A stretch of DNA of 64,000 nucleotides from the NCBI GenBank assembly GCA_002633005.1, contig NMRA01000023.1:1050194-1114193 (forward strand). Reading direction: 5' to 3'. Position 1 is the stretch's first letter. Every line of letters begins with the position of its first letter. Under the pieces are notes generated by a model, which saw nothing but the letters and a program-made list of their open reading frames with translations, did not search any database and was not told the DNA's origin. This stretch comes from Phoronis australis (taxonomy: Eukaryota; Phoronida; Phoronidae). This document shows positions 35,701-49,300 of the stretch, piece by piece. Position numbers and translations under genes: made by a program.

Positions 35701-37776
35701 AACTACATATGCAATGAAGTCAGAACTGTACCAGCAACTTTCCTGTAGTAGATGACGCTAGTAATTGTAACGTGAACTTCAGTCGAACTTCTTTTTATAA
35801 CAGAATAAAAATATCTTTAAAAGGATGAAAGGTTTACTTCAAAAAAAAAAAACTAATTCAAATAACCACAGGAGTGTATCCACAGAAAAAAACTTTGTAC
35901 GTTCTACAGCAGTGCCACCGATCATACCCGGAATGCGTGTAATGGCAACACGCAGGCATGGCAACCCTCCACTGGATTTTTAAAGTTATGCTGCTGGTAC
36001 TGGTGGTAATTATGGCAAACCTTTGATCATGCCATAAGTAGATGCCTTATTTAATTCACCATGTTGTGTGCGTTTTAAGCAGTTTTAAAGAAGCAGTTGA
36101 TTAAAAGTTTATTCACAGTAAATTTTCAAAACTGTGCTACTGGTTTTCATCTGATTAATGCAAATTTGGTTAATGCAAATCCACATGTATTGCGTCCCCT
36201 GTACGCAGCTTTTATGTTGTTAAGAAGGCTATTTTGTGCACGTGAGTTGCCTTAGCAACCATTTCTGGATTTTCAAAATTTATCTACTGGTTAAGATACA
36301 TAGTTGATAAAGCAAACAGGCAGTTATTTTGTCTGAAATTTCGTTGCTGTGTGGCGTGCGCAGCTCAGTATACTGTTGTTATTCCAAAATACCTGGTTAC
36401 CATGGTAACAACAAATATTCAATAAGCTTGGTAGCTCCCCTATGTTTTAGGGAGGGTCACTAAAAATACTTCTAACATGACTGCCATCAAACCTAGTTGT
36501 CTTAACAGTCAAAATATCTGGTTACCATGATAAGACAACCTAGGTGTTTCAAAAAAGAGCCACTCAAAACACTCTGGGCGTATTTGCCCGCTTCTAAAAT
36601 CACTTTTCTTTCAAACCTGAAACAGCCGATTTTTGGTGGAAAAATTCCTGTTTAACATGGCAACAGGGCATATTTCAGCTTGGCAACCCCCAATGTCGGG
36701 AGGTAACTATATTACTTTGAACATGGTTAGGAACTTCTACCATGACTTCAACCAAACCCAAAATTGCTGATTATATATCTTAGGATGATTTGATGACAGC
36801 TGCAAGTTATAAATCCCGAAATTCTCTCGAAAAGAAGTTGTCCCCGGGCCTCCATTTCAGAAATGTTTAGCAGTAGACTAAAGACTAAGGTTTTGTGTCG
36901 ACGTCTGACAAGGGCATAGAACGAACGGAAATTTGTTGTTTTATCACTTTTAATGGTTAATGTTGTATAATATTTTTACCGTATGTGTGTATGCGTGCGT
37001 GCGTGCGTGTGTGCGTGTGTNNNNNNNNNNNNNNNNNNNNNNNNNNNNNNNNNNNNNNNNNNNNNNNNNNNNNNNNNNNNNNNNNNNNNNNNNNNNNNNN
37101 NNNNNNNNNNNNNNNNNNNNNNNNNNNNNNNNNNNNNNNNNNNNNNNNNNNNNNNNNNNNNNNNNNNNNNNNNNNNNNNNNNNNNNNNNNNNNNNNNNGG
37201 GGGGTGGTTCGAATTTCTAGAATGGTGGACCTTTGATATTTTGCAAACGTCGACAATGTAGAGTAAGGCCTTTGACGCAGCAAGGAAGGAAAATCTGTAT
37301 ACACAACGGCCGGTGACTCTCAACCCTTATGTTCATGAGATGAGACGGAACTTGCAATACCACAAATGAGGATGCCGTGACGGCTAATCGCAGAGAACGG
37401 GACACAAATGTAGATGTAGTGTGGCCCAGAAAGAGAACGTTCTTGCGTTACCTCCTGCCAAAATTTCAAGTCAGCCATGGTTAACTGAGTGATTACACCT
37501 CATTACATACTCGAAGGGGTTCGATCGAACCTTCGAACCCCCCACACCCTCCCCCCGGCTACGGACCTGCACACACAAACACATATGCATATGTATGTAT
37601 GAATGTATGTCGAAGCATACGGTTTTGGAGAGACCAGCACTAGTTTCGAGTTCACCTGTCATTTACTTGGTGTTTTTTCAGTGTCGTTCAACCATGAATT
37701 ATGGCAAATTAAAAGCGCCCCAGTGGATCCAGCTGACAAGTTGAGCATTGCCTTTGTGGCGCATTTCGCGGCATGA
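29759..37776 (+). CDS. C6orf89 (BRAP)-like single-pass membrane protein
   Basis: Six exons join with matching phases: 29759-30119, 30756-30907, 31415-31599, 32233-32365, 33426-33573 and 37682-37776, giving 357 residues, close to the 350 or so of the vertebrate protein. The N-terminus has a helical domain (VEIREKAKEWGLSDSDID), then one membrane span at about 58-77 (KWFAVFVLALGLL), and a long C-terminal part that should be lumenal. Features shared with the family are the NC...CSC cysteine cluster at the start of the lumenal part, WRQLFLRP, the signature YYIQSHGRRLLTLTPVPSC with QEQC, and a terminal W-x-I block (HELWQIKSAP). C6orf89/BRAP is a Golgi/membrane protein linked to bombesin receptor subtype 3 and histone deacetylase activity in mammals; its molecular role is unclear. 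The start is at tandem ATGs. Intron 5 (4.1 kb) contains the N gap and an assembly duplication. The last exon is the least certain, though it closes the frame exactly. Confidence 0.82.
32985..33030. repeat. Near-perfect 46-bp palindrome
   Basis: Arms of 22 bases are separated by two bases, with one mismatch. The left arm begins AAGTTTAAGCATTATTTAGC and the right arm ends AAATAATGCTTGAACTT. It lies in intron 4 of the C6orf89-like gene and would form a strong cruciform or RNA hairpin. It may be the remains of a foldback element. Confidence 0.85.
35021..36034. repeat. Tandem copies joined by a single N (assembly duplication)
   Basis: The segment 35021-35529 is repeated at 35531-36034 almost base for base. 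The differences are a few substitutions and a shorter A-run (11 against 18 or more). The only base between them is an N at 35530. This is the signature of two haplotype contigs placed end to end. It lies in intron 5 of the C6orf89-like gene, so coding sequence is unaffected. Confidence 0.9.
36246..36664. repeat. Intronic repeat units carrying X-box-like palindromes
   Basis: Four X-box-like motifs are spaced 119-150 bases apart: GTTGCCTTAGCAAC (36246), GTTACCATGGTAAC (36396), GTTACCATGATAAG (36531) and GTTTAACATGGCAAC (36650). The text between them is also similar (AAGCTTGGTAGCTCCCC compared with CAGCTTGGCAACCCCC), so this is a diverged tandem family of about 135 bp. The motifs match the RFX-factor X-box consensus (GTTNCC, two bases, RGNAAC). 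Whether they are bound is unknown. Confidence 0.6.
37021..37198. other. Assembly gap of 178 Ns
   Basis: The gap directly follows a (GTGC/GT)n microsatellite at 36985-37020 and is followed by a G run. Sequencing probably failed in simple repeats. It lies in intron 5 of the C6orf89-like gene, so no exon is known to be missing. Confidence 0.95.
37500..37575. repeat. C-run-flanked dispersed repeat (copy 2)
   Basis: TCGAACC followed by two C-rich runs and CCCGGCTACGGACCTGC mirrors the element at 23706-23860. GAACCCCCC and GGCTACGGRCCYG are the shared marks. Confidence 0.45.
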
Positions 37777-40313
37777 TGCAAACTAAAGCAGTGCAGATGA
37801 ATCGTTACTAGAACTGGATTACAACCCACGCAGTGCAGTAAACAGATCAAGTCGTGATGGCAAACTTCACAGGAACAAATCAAGTTAATGGCGGTGAATC
37901 AATCAATGAAGTCCGTTCATTCCATTATTTTGTCACGTACAGTATTAAAACCAAAACGAAAGGTAACACCAACGCATGAACCAAAACGATGTTCAAAGAA
38001 AGCGCTGCAAGGAGCTTTAAATCTTCAAACATGTGTCCCAGTCGACACGTTAGTCACATTCTCTTGTTACACGTACAGTAGTTACAGCTAGGGATGTCAC
38101 CATGAAATACAATTTACAACTGTTCTCCTGCTTTGTGTGCAATTTAATGATTCGCTGCAGTGCCGCATTGCACACCAGAGCAACGCCAAGCGTCGATATG
38201 CACCCAGGTGTGTGAATCGCGTACAGCTCAGACACAATCGATAATCATTATTTAAAAAAATCCGACTGAACTGAGCAATGCTAGTAATTGCCTCTGAGTG
38301 GGGGGGGAGGTGCAAAGTAAGTCAGAATTGTTCTCTTATCCTCCGTAGGAGCAAACCTGCCATCTTTAATCATGCTTCAAGTTTGGAGAATAGGGAGGCA
38401 ACCAACAAAGGACGCAAAATCAATAAGAAGCCCACCAGGGTGCGCAACGTAGGCCAAATCCACTTGAAACCGGACCGGTGTTATTTGATTTTAGGCCAAA
38501 CGTATTTGTCAAAATTCATATATATTTATCTATATTTATGATGGTGCATGAAACCACAAACAATTGTCATTAGTATTTTATTATCATTTATTGCACACCA
38601 ATTGACATTTGCACTGTCCAGTAAATTCAGAATGTCAACAGGTCATTGCAGGGGAATGTGAATCACATAGTCTGCACCACACGAGATTGCAACATCATGA
38701 ACCAAATTAACAATAAGTAAGTATTGTTATTCGGCAACATGCAATTCCAGCTAATCTAGGCGACAAAAAATCTAACCACTACGATTATCCCCCACCTTTA
38801 TTTTGTACCATAAAAAGATTTCTCGAGTTGAAAAAAAGGTTCAAGGTTATGTTGGACCCTAGAGAACTGTTAAAATTTGGCTAACTTTTGAACACTATAT
38901 CTAAGAAAGAGCTATCGGAATAATAAGAAACTATCATACAGTGCTTTATGCAATGTTCTGCAAACCCCTGTTAATTGTTTTAGCTCATCGGTATTTGTGT
39001 GAGGTGATATCAAAAAGTAGGACTTATGAAAACTTTGTAACCCAGAAAGGCAATGTATCAAAATGCTGATGCTCCCCGATACTTTTGGCCTGCATGAATG
39101 ATATTCCAACATAATACAAGGTAACTTTTCTTCAAAGTTGAGTATTGCCAAGCCCTAATAGCTCCCTTGCTGTTCCAGATCTCCTGCACTCTTTCTAGTA
39201 GTCTAGCTCAAATAATATTATGCCAAAGTGTTGAACTTATGATTCTAACAATAAAAAACATTTCAGGGCTTAATAAAAAGTAGTTATCAATATAAAACTT
39301 TGACAGAAATTTGCAACACTGTTTATTTTTGCACGATTTTGGCGAAGTGGATGGAGCAAAACCTGTTGAGATTTTGTAGAGATTAGCCAGAATGGAAACA
39401 GATTCCAGACGAAAATAAATGGATAATTAACCACGGTTTTGTGCTCTTTGTTGAAGAGCATTTTTTCTGTTTTTTCTTTTTTTTGATGTCTGTTTTTATG
39501 ACTATTGAATGAAACACACAACTTGAATAAGTTAAACTACTGACAAATTAAATGTTCCTCAACACCAGTAGTTGAATGGAAACATGCACATGAGAACAAA
39601 ACTTAATAAGTTCACATTTAATAGAATGTAAAACAACGTCCACAAGAGATAGTAATTTTAATAAAAAATGGTCTGTTTTGTCTTATACAGCTGTCAATAA
39701 TGCAACAAATACAAGCCCAATATTTTCTCCCTCCAATACATCTACTGACTAATCTCAGCACAGCAATCTCTAGTATGCAAACTTCAATATGGCCACAGCA
39801 GTATTATATTAGATTATCCGAATATCTAAATTTTTTTTTCATAAAGTAAACCATGCACCAGGAAATAAATAATAAAATAGACGTTTAGCTCCAGGGTTTG
39901 GCCATAGCACTCAAGATCAGAGTCTAGCCATTACAGGATTTAGAGACCCGATCTAAGCACTGGCAAACCTGGCAATCCAGCTGTTTATACACCAATCTTA
40001 AGGCCCTGCCGCACCAGAATCTCAGAGCCTATCGTAAAAGCAGCCACATTTGCCCAAAAGAGTGCCACAAATACAACACTGCCTGTGGAGTTCTAACTTA
40101 CATGGTGACAGGTGCCGACAACCTTTAGTGTTAAATCTTGAAAACATGCAGAGAACTCCCGTGGTGTGACAGGGGTGTCTTATAGTGACCTTTTTACCTT
40201 TTGCGTGAGTTGAAAAGTTCAATTTTAAGGCGAAGCCCTCCTTCATTAAATTTTAGTGAATCCCATAAAATGTCAAACACCACCACATGAACACTTGATG
40301 AAGCAGTGTGCAC
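37777..40313. other. Tail-to-tail intergenic interval
   Basis: It separates the convergent 3' ends of the C6orf89-like gene and TMEM41B and must hold both 3' UTRs. No unambiguous polyadenylation signal stands out; several TTTATT words (minus-strand AATAAA) occur at about 38578, 38590, 38797 and 39321. A copy of the TMEM41B intronic repeat (AAGCCCACCAGGGTGCGC) lies near 38430. Confidence 0.5.
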
Positions 40314-43300
40314 TTAGTCAAACTTCTGCTGAAGTTTCTTCTTAAAGAACACGGGCAAGAGTGAGAGAATGGCAAGCACAGCCAGTATAATTACAGAGGT
40401 CAATGATACGGTGTCACCAGATGAGGTCAGCTCTTGCAGAGTCTCTCCAGCTTGGATGGCCACAAATGAAGGTGGAGCGACACCTGTAAATGACAGCAGA
40501 GTAGTAATGGACAGGTCATTTGACAAATAGCAAGGCAGCATGCATTGATGGATTGCTGATTTAACAATGCAGGCTAACGATTCGTGTATTCACAAGAGCT
40601 ACAACTCCATGAATCACAGTGGAAGCAAGATAAGAGCTAATAAGAGCTGACATTAGTTTGACTGAAGTTGGATAAAAGCAAAGCAAAACCATTTGAAGAA
40701 ATACACTTCTTCCTTTAGTTCATTCAGACAGGTACTTGAACAAATTTCAACTACGAAGAATTTTATAATCAACATTTTCCCCAAAAATTGTCAAAATACC
40801 TTTCAACCATAAAGATCTAATCATCAAATTCTGCAAAATTTAAGAAAACGGTGAAAATTATCCGCACTTAGTAAATTCAAAAAAGTTGACAAAATCTCCT
40901 AGTTAAAAATCCTCATAGGAACATTTGCTCCTTCAGTTGGCAACATCATCGCGTTCTTATCCTTGTTTGAATTGAAATTGGTTGCTGCCTTAAATTCCTT
41001 TGACCACCACTCTGTTGAATTTAATCGCACAGCCTACTCACCAATAAAAGTCCCCAGTGCAAAGGGATAGAGTGGAACATGAATGACTGGTGCGGTAATG
41101 TTGATGAACCAGTTCGGGAGGAACGGTGTGATGCGTAGGAAGATGATGTAGTTGAGAAGGTGTTCCCGATGACGGTTAACCTGCAAACAACAAATAGTGA
41201 TCTGAAATGATGTGACAAATGCTATTGCTAGAATCAGTGGGCGAATTCGTATCACATTGTATTCTATAAAATGTGAATTCTGGAAAAGCAATACAGTGAA
41301 ACATGTCTAAGTCATCTCAACAGCTTTATTTTGGAACAACCATACCATCACACTTTGTCAGGGTTAAGCAAAGATCATCTGACTTTTTATACATGTACTG
41401 AAAATCCAACAGGTGTGTTTTACAGTTATAGTTTAGGAAGGTTTGATACAGTTCGCAAAAAAATCCGTAAAGCAGTCGTTGTTTTACGACAATGTCTAAC
41501 TGTTCAGTATGATTTTTCATTTCAATAACAAATTTTGAAAAATGTTGATTATGCGTTGACTTTTTGGTACTTTGGCATTTAATAATAGCGTGTGACAATT
41601 TTCACAATAACATGACACTAAACAATAGACACATCCAACATTGTTACTTAATTCAAATAACAATTTTGAATAATTATAAAGTCAAAACTGCTCGTCTTAC
41701 ATTGCTCACATCAACAAAACTTATTTTACAATCTCTAGAAAATAACAATCTCCATCTAGCGTAATGCAGAGAGGTAAAAACTGGGGTACTCTTGTGTGAA
41801 CTAAACTGTCTCAAAAGCTAAGATGATGAAGACATTTTTTCTTATTGCATATGAAATAGGATGGGCATCAAACTAAACTATAAAAAAACAAATTGTAAAG
41901 GGTGTGATTTTTGTGTAAAAGTCTACACGCTGAAACTTGGGTACTCTGTCTGGAAACATTTTTACTTATGCAAATGTAAGAAAGTAAATTATCCTAGAAA
42001 CATTTAATGCTGCAGTTAGATCATAAAAATAATATCGCACAACGAAATTAATTCATTACCAATGGCACAAGGATTTCAATCATAAATGTATTTATAGGTG
42101 GCTTTTAGTATGTCAATTTCACGTTTTACCGGAGTTGCCCTTGTTCAGTTGGCTGTCACGGGAAAACTAATTCGATGAACCCATGTTCGTTACAAATTTG
42201 TAGTGGGAAAGGTCAAATGCACATTGAATTCTTAAAAAAACAATTACCAACTAAAACTATGTTGGACCTCCTCAATTTCATTAATAGCTCAAAAACAGAA
42301 GTTCTGAAAAGGATGAATCGACCTGAACTTGAAACCTCTTCATTACTATAATAGTCTTGAACTATGGAGAGTGCAACTGTATGAACTTTTTTGGTAATTG
42401 TAAAGTATTGGCAACAAGAAATATCCTGCATTCAATTGAGGTTTTGAAAATATCTGTATTTTAATCTAGGTTAGCGGTAACACAAGACATTGCTAGGCAA
42501 CAGAGTCTAGTTTGCTTATCGAATAGATACCATGAACTTCCTGTAATTCAACATTTTAGCCTCGCAGACCCAATAACATGTCAGTGGAGTGTACTTTGCT
42601 AATAAATGCGAACAAGGCTCCGAGTGAACTCGCAAAAAACACTTGTCTTTCATTCTAATCACTTGATTTTCTTGCGCGAGCTTTCAAACTCATGAGAAAT
42701 TTGCTCAAAGGAATGCTCCCTTGGTGTGGAAACCAAGTGCACATTTCAGTTACCTCACAACTAAAAATTCTTAAACTTTGGCAGTCCAGCCAAATCATTT
42801 ACATGACCTTCAGAGGAATGTGCTCTCTAAGCTATATAGTTGCCTATCTTGACTGTTGGTTCAGAAAACAGAATTGCTCAATTCCATCCACACCAACAAT
42901 TGTCAAAACAAGTTCTGCAAACTTTAAAATTTGAATAAAACCAGTGTCAAAAAATGACACTTTGGCTTTCTGCATGCCTGCAGAAATTAAAATAGTTACC
43001 ATGTTTCCAAGATGACCGATGCAGTAAAAAAAGCAATATGACGACAAAATGTTTTATCTTTTACTTGAAAATTTGCCACAACAGAATTTCACTTTTCTGC
43101 TACATCGTACTCTACGTATACAGTGGTAAAGAACAAAAGACTGTAGAAATTGTTCACTAGCATAGAATGGACAAAACTTTATAAGCAGGGATCAACAACT
43201 CAACAGGGAATCTTTCAGCGAGATTGAAGTGAACAGAGGTTGTGCATCATCAAATTTGGTGACAGCGGACTTACGTGAGCTTGCCACTCAGCAGCCTTGC

Positions 43301-46300
43301 CGGGGATGTACCTCTGAACTAGAGTCCTCCCCAAAAGGTAAGACAGTCCATAACAAAAGGAAGCACCAAGCATTGAGCACTGTAAGGAAAAAAGTGAAAT
43401 AATTAATGCTAAAGAACAACATTTTACATACTAAACAATAGCAATGCAGAGTATTGATATGTGCCAACCGTTTGTATCCCTCACAGTGAAGAAATGAGAG
43501 TGTCCAATGGAATCAGTTATTTCCACCATTTCTGGATCCATTCGAAAATTAGCATCAGGTGTGCAGGCTCTCCTCATTTATAACACACAGGGCAAATTTC
43601 ATAAAGAATCATTGAAGAACAACACAACTGTATTATAAGTTAGTAGCTATTAAGGCACACCTAATGACAACTTATCATTAGGGGGCACTACAGTAGTTAG
43701 ATCCATTCAAAAAATATACAAGCCGTGACATCATATATCCCAAATTTCACAAAGATCCATCAATGAGCTAGGTAGATATTGACACAGATGAAAGAAACTA
43801 AAATTGCAACTATGGGCGGGTACAGTAGACGAGTCAGAAAACAAATGTCGGCCATACGCACACATCAGCAAACTTCCATGATGGATCTTCAAGCAGTTTG
43901 CCAATAGGGAGGTAGACAACAAAAATATGGCCACTTGGGGACATTAAAAATAATCTGAATCCATCTGAAACAGGGCAGATGCTATCTCTTCCTTCTTAGA
44001 AAGTTATTAGTCAAATTTCAAGTATATCAATTAAAGGAACTTAGAAAATGGAATACAGAAAGGAAAATTAAACTGCCACTAGGGCATGTTATGGTACTCG
44101 GCTATGCTTTCCTCAATAGGAACATATCTGTGAAATTGTATTACGATCTTTCGAGATGTACAGTGGACAGAGAGGCAGACGTTGAACAAAACTCGGAAAC
44201 GACAAAAAATGACCACTGGGGGTGCAGAATATGCCAAATCCATCCAACACTTTGAAGCAGGTCAAACTTTGGAAACTGAATTCTACTCTAGCAATATTCT
44301 GAAGCGAATTTATTAGACTCATAAATGAGAGGTCTCTTCATCATGGCCTTGCCATGGTTAGGATATTTTATACACCCATATTGTAGGGGAAGTGGTCCAG
44401 TTTTTGGACATAAACAGAAGGAAATACAGTTTTAAGCACACTGGGAAAAAGGTGTGTGGATTAACACAACTAGTGAAAAATTTTGAATAAGAAACGGCAG
44501 CAGTACTTACCAAACACACGGCAAAGAGGGCGAGCGGAAATGAAAACAAGAACCCTGAGAGAATACTTAGAAAGATGGACCCTGGTATGGCGAATGTTTG
44601 CAAGCTGAACTCTAGATAAGGATTCACAAAGGACACAATTCTATTTGAAATACAAAGCAAGAGCAACGCAGGGTGTTGATACGCACCTATCAGGTGCATC
44701 CTATACAGTGCAAATACAAGGGATAATCAATATTTTAAACATTCAATGTTAATGCTAGTAAATTTAACAACAGCCTCTAAAGGGTACAAAGCAAGTCAGA
44801 AATGATTTTTTCAATAAGAACACAACTGCCATCTTTAACCATGGTTCCCCAAGAAGGTTTGGAAGGATAAAGACTCAAGCAGACGACAAAGGACACCAAA
44901 ACAACAGAAATTCAGCTAGGGGGCGCAATGCAGGTCAAATCCACCAGAAACAGGGCACGTGCTGTTGTCTTCATGACATTAAATTATTTCAATTGTCACA
45001 TTTCATGAACGTTCATCAAGGAACTTCTTCAATAGAATCAAGACAAATGCAAGGAAAAACAAAATTGCCATTTTATGTGACTACTGCGTAGTCGGATTTG
45101 TCTCAACATCCATGTCAGTTGAACTCTCCCAAACAAAAGCATGTGCCAAATTTCATGAAGATCCATTGTATTGAACCACAAGCAAAAAATCCCACAACTG
45201 GGCGCCGCAGCAGTCAGATCTATTCAAATATTTTATCTGCTGTGTACTTCCTAGAAGGAACAGATATGCCAATAGGGCCACACTAGACTACACAGAGATG
45301 AATCTCTCCTTTGTCATGGAGGTAAGAAAGCGAATTTTTTATTTACCAAATGTCATGAAAATCCGCCCGGGAACTTCAAAGACAACAACAAACATAAAAA
45401 ACTAAAATTGCCACCAGGAAGCACACTCGTACATCAATCAAGGAGCTTTAGAGATAAAGCAGCGGATGAAAAACGGACGGGCATCACAACATAGTGGTCT
45501 TTATGTGGGTGCATAAAAATTGTTGATCAGGTAAATAACACTATCTTGACATCTTTTGTTGTCACAAATGGAACATTAGACACAACCCTTTCTTCAACAG
45601 AGCACCATAACTAAACAATCTTGGGAGCAAATTGCAGATGACAATGTCAAGTGCAATCCAAAAACTCTTATTGTCTTCCTGTTCAACAGCACTGTTTCAT
45701 TCGAAAGCTTCATTTTGGGAAATTATAAGCAGACCGCCATGACGATGGACAGATGACATGATCCTGATTTTTTTTCATTTTCGAAAACAACAAGTTTTAT
45801 CCATTTGAGCAAGGAAATGACTTGGAAACAAGTTATTAATCGATGGACAGAATACATTTTCAAGAAACACTTTAGGTGCTGAACATAAACAAAAGCCCAG
45901 GATTGACGTCCTACCACATAACACATCGACAGTGGTACACGCCTGATGCCATGCATCCAAGAAACCTAACACTGGGTTAAACCTGTTCTTTGTAACTAAC
46001 AACTGATCTGAAGTTGCTACAGCATAACCGACAGTTAGAACAATCCATGAATATGTTATCAAAGGAGTGATACCCAGATGCTTAAGAGATCAGCTGGGGA
46101 AAGGCCGAAGTATGATGGTTTTGATGGGCAACTGCCTCACTTTGGCATCCTCTATACATTGGAGCGCCACCACATTGCTGCTCATGTGACCGCTCTTAAA
46201 AACTGTCTTCAACAGAATTACAATAAGGACAAAACACATTGCAACAGCACTTGAAATCTTAGCTAATCACGTATAAAGCCCATGTGTGAAACTCCAGGTG

Positions 46301-49300
46301 TTAGATGGCGTCCACACAACAAAAGGATACAAGACATAGGTGATAAAAAATCCGCCCAAAACTTGATAAAAGTATTTGTCCTTGTAGCGCGACAAGACAC
46401 GTCCTAGATTCTTTGCGTCTTCTATATTTTTTGGGAGTTTGATGAACTGCACTTCATCACTGAAACAAAAACAGTGAATGATACCTAATACAGAAATGAA
46501 AAAACAAATAAAGTTTTGAAGACTACTTATTTAAAATTGTGTTTTTAGGAAGGTGCTATACGTACATGCCAGCAATGGCTGACAGCATAAAGTTAAGCTT
46601 GAGAAATAAAACAAGTTTCAACGTACAAGGATTTGGACTACACATGACAAAAAGGGACTTTATTAAACACCAGTCCAAAGACAAATGTGGAAGATGAAAA
46701 CAGTTGAAGTAACATGAAGAATAATACAAAGACTGTGTGCACTTGTAAGATGAACTGTATGAGACAGCAACATTTTGTGAATTGTGTCCATGAGAAAATG
46801 ATACTTTGGTGAGAATGCCCGAGCCAATCATAAAGTAGGAAGACTGACTACTCTGTTTTAACAGACAAGACATTTTTATACAATGATCACAATGTACAAG
46901 GTAGTCCAGCCATACTGAATCCCTCTCAAATTGACCTACTTACTGTTCTAGTTTTGGAAAGTTCCAATAGGCCATGCCTAAAGCAACAATTGCCAAAATG
47001 AAGATGGCAGCCAGTATTAAGACTGCTCTTCTGGTGTCACCTTTAGTGTACCCATCCTTTCTCTCCCTGACACCCGTGAACTGAAGGTCGCCTGCATCCC
47101 CTTAAAAACACCAACTCAATTCTAAAGCATGGTGGAGAACAGTTAAACATCAATTCAAGCGAAATTCTTAAAGTGAACAAAGAAACAAATTTTGATGACG
47201 ATCTATGACAGTTCAAACATTTTGACTATAAATATCATCTTTTGATTAGAAGCACTAGTAATGACCAAATAAACACTCCCTGAACAGTTTTATAGTATAC
47301 ATGTTGCAAGCAATTATTACACATAGGCCGATTTAGAGGGGACCCAGGGGGCCCGGGCACCCTCCTCTTGGCTACCGCAAACAAAATGAAACTGCAACAG
47401 GAACAGCAACAGCACGACGCGTGAGGAAATATAACTAGGTCTGGTAGTGGAGAAGGGGAGGCCGAACCCCATATCATGGTGGGATCGCGTTCGCATTTCT
47501 TATTTTTTAGTCCATATGTATTCCGAACAGCAGGTTCACACTCCTGGCCCCCGCAACTTTCGGGATGCCTGTACACATACAACTGCGCTTTGCCCAATTG
47601 CCCGAGGCAACATGTTGGCCCCCCCCCTTATGGTATCCAAGATCCGCCACTGTTACAACTCCGGACCTGCTTGCTACAAATGAAAAGTGCTCAATAGACA
47701 CATCGCAGCATCCTGGGAGAGGCTAGTTGCAGATAACAACAAATACTTGTTGTTGACATGACTGAGCCATTAGTCGTCAGACTGAAAATTTGGAGAAAAA
47801 TTTGACAGCAAAGTTGGCCTATCAAGTGTTTTATTGGGGCTGAAATGTGTACGCAAAAAACACACAATTCATCCTCCATAAAACACACGTTCTCGCACAT
47901 ATTTTTGGGGCTCGAGAAGACGCAATTTCTCGCTGGTATATTTTGTGCTCGAAAAAATGAAAGCTCAAATGAGCACATTTTATACAACACAAAGACACAT
48001 TGCCAAGCTAGACAGTACCATTGTCTCTGCAGTTGGTCCTAGTAGAGACGGTGGCCATCCCATACGGCCGCCAAACGATGGGAGCTTTTCAGCAAATTAT
48101 ACCTCACACTAAGTACCTTTTGCACCTAGGGAGACACCTTAGGAGACTGTTAATGTATTTAACTCTTCCCAGCTTGCACAAATGACCCACAATCAAAGTT
48201 TTTTGGATAGTCCTTCGTTCATTTGCCAAAATCGGTAACTGGCCAATTTTACACAGTTCATGCCCCCGACACGAGCGGTGTAAAACTGGCCAAATGCCAA
48301 TTTGGACAACTGAATGAAGGATAGTTTGATTGCGGGAGTGTTTGTTAAAGCTGGGAAGAGTTAAAGACATCAACGGCCTAAGGTGTTCCTCTATGTGAAA
48401 AAGGTACTTAAAACAACAAGACTTTGATGGTTTAATCAGTGTAAGGCATCATTCGCCGAAAAGCTTCTGTCATATGGCTGTCCTGTGGCATGGCGACCAT
48501 TTCTATTGGGGCCAGCTGATACGTTGGTATCTATCTGTCTTGTATCTATCTGTCTTGTCTTGTCTTGTAATCGGCAAGGGTTGATACCATCACGCCAACA
48601 GGGACAGCGCTCAGTAGGTGTGTCACGCCAAGTCAACACTGAGCAATCACAATTTCTGTGGAGGTACAGATTGTACATTCTCTTGAGGACGCAGATTTCA
48701 TTCTCAAGAGAAAACATACAATCTCCAAGACAGTTTCAGACTCGAGATAACACTTATTGCATCTTTGAGGTCAGATTCAGCCAACGGTGTTGTCAAAATT
48801 CTCAACACAAGTCATCACATTTTAACTGAGGAAACACGTGACTATCTATACGGGAAACAATTCATATTTTTTAGAACTAAGATATCCACATGCTATCATA
48901 TTACGTTTGAAAACAGAAGTTAGAACCCTGCAAGTGTCACTTTTAGCACTAAAAGGCCTAGCAGAGACAGATGTTCTGTGAATAGTGTATTAAAATTATA
49001 CTAGAGTTCATAAAATAAAGAGAGGAGAGTGAGTTAAGTGAATTCTAACATCAGCAAAACGTTGAAGCAGTTAGTGCAGCACGTGAAGGTTGGTGTTTGA
49101 CAACGCAATATCTGTCAGCCTTACAGCTATCAAAATCGTTCTCAATCTGTTTATCCTTCGTGAAGTCGATGTGTGACTGGAACAATACGCCTTGATTTCG
49201 GGAGCGATTTTGCAGTAAATGCAAATTTTCATAATCTTGTCTTAACGGCGGTCTGGGAGTTGCGCCTAAAGGACTCGGGGGGAGTCTACCTGAATCGTCA

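Noticed and set aside
36957-37323. ORFs spanning the N gap
   Set aside because: They are artefacts of translating Ns and flanking simple repeats.
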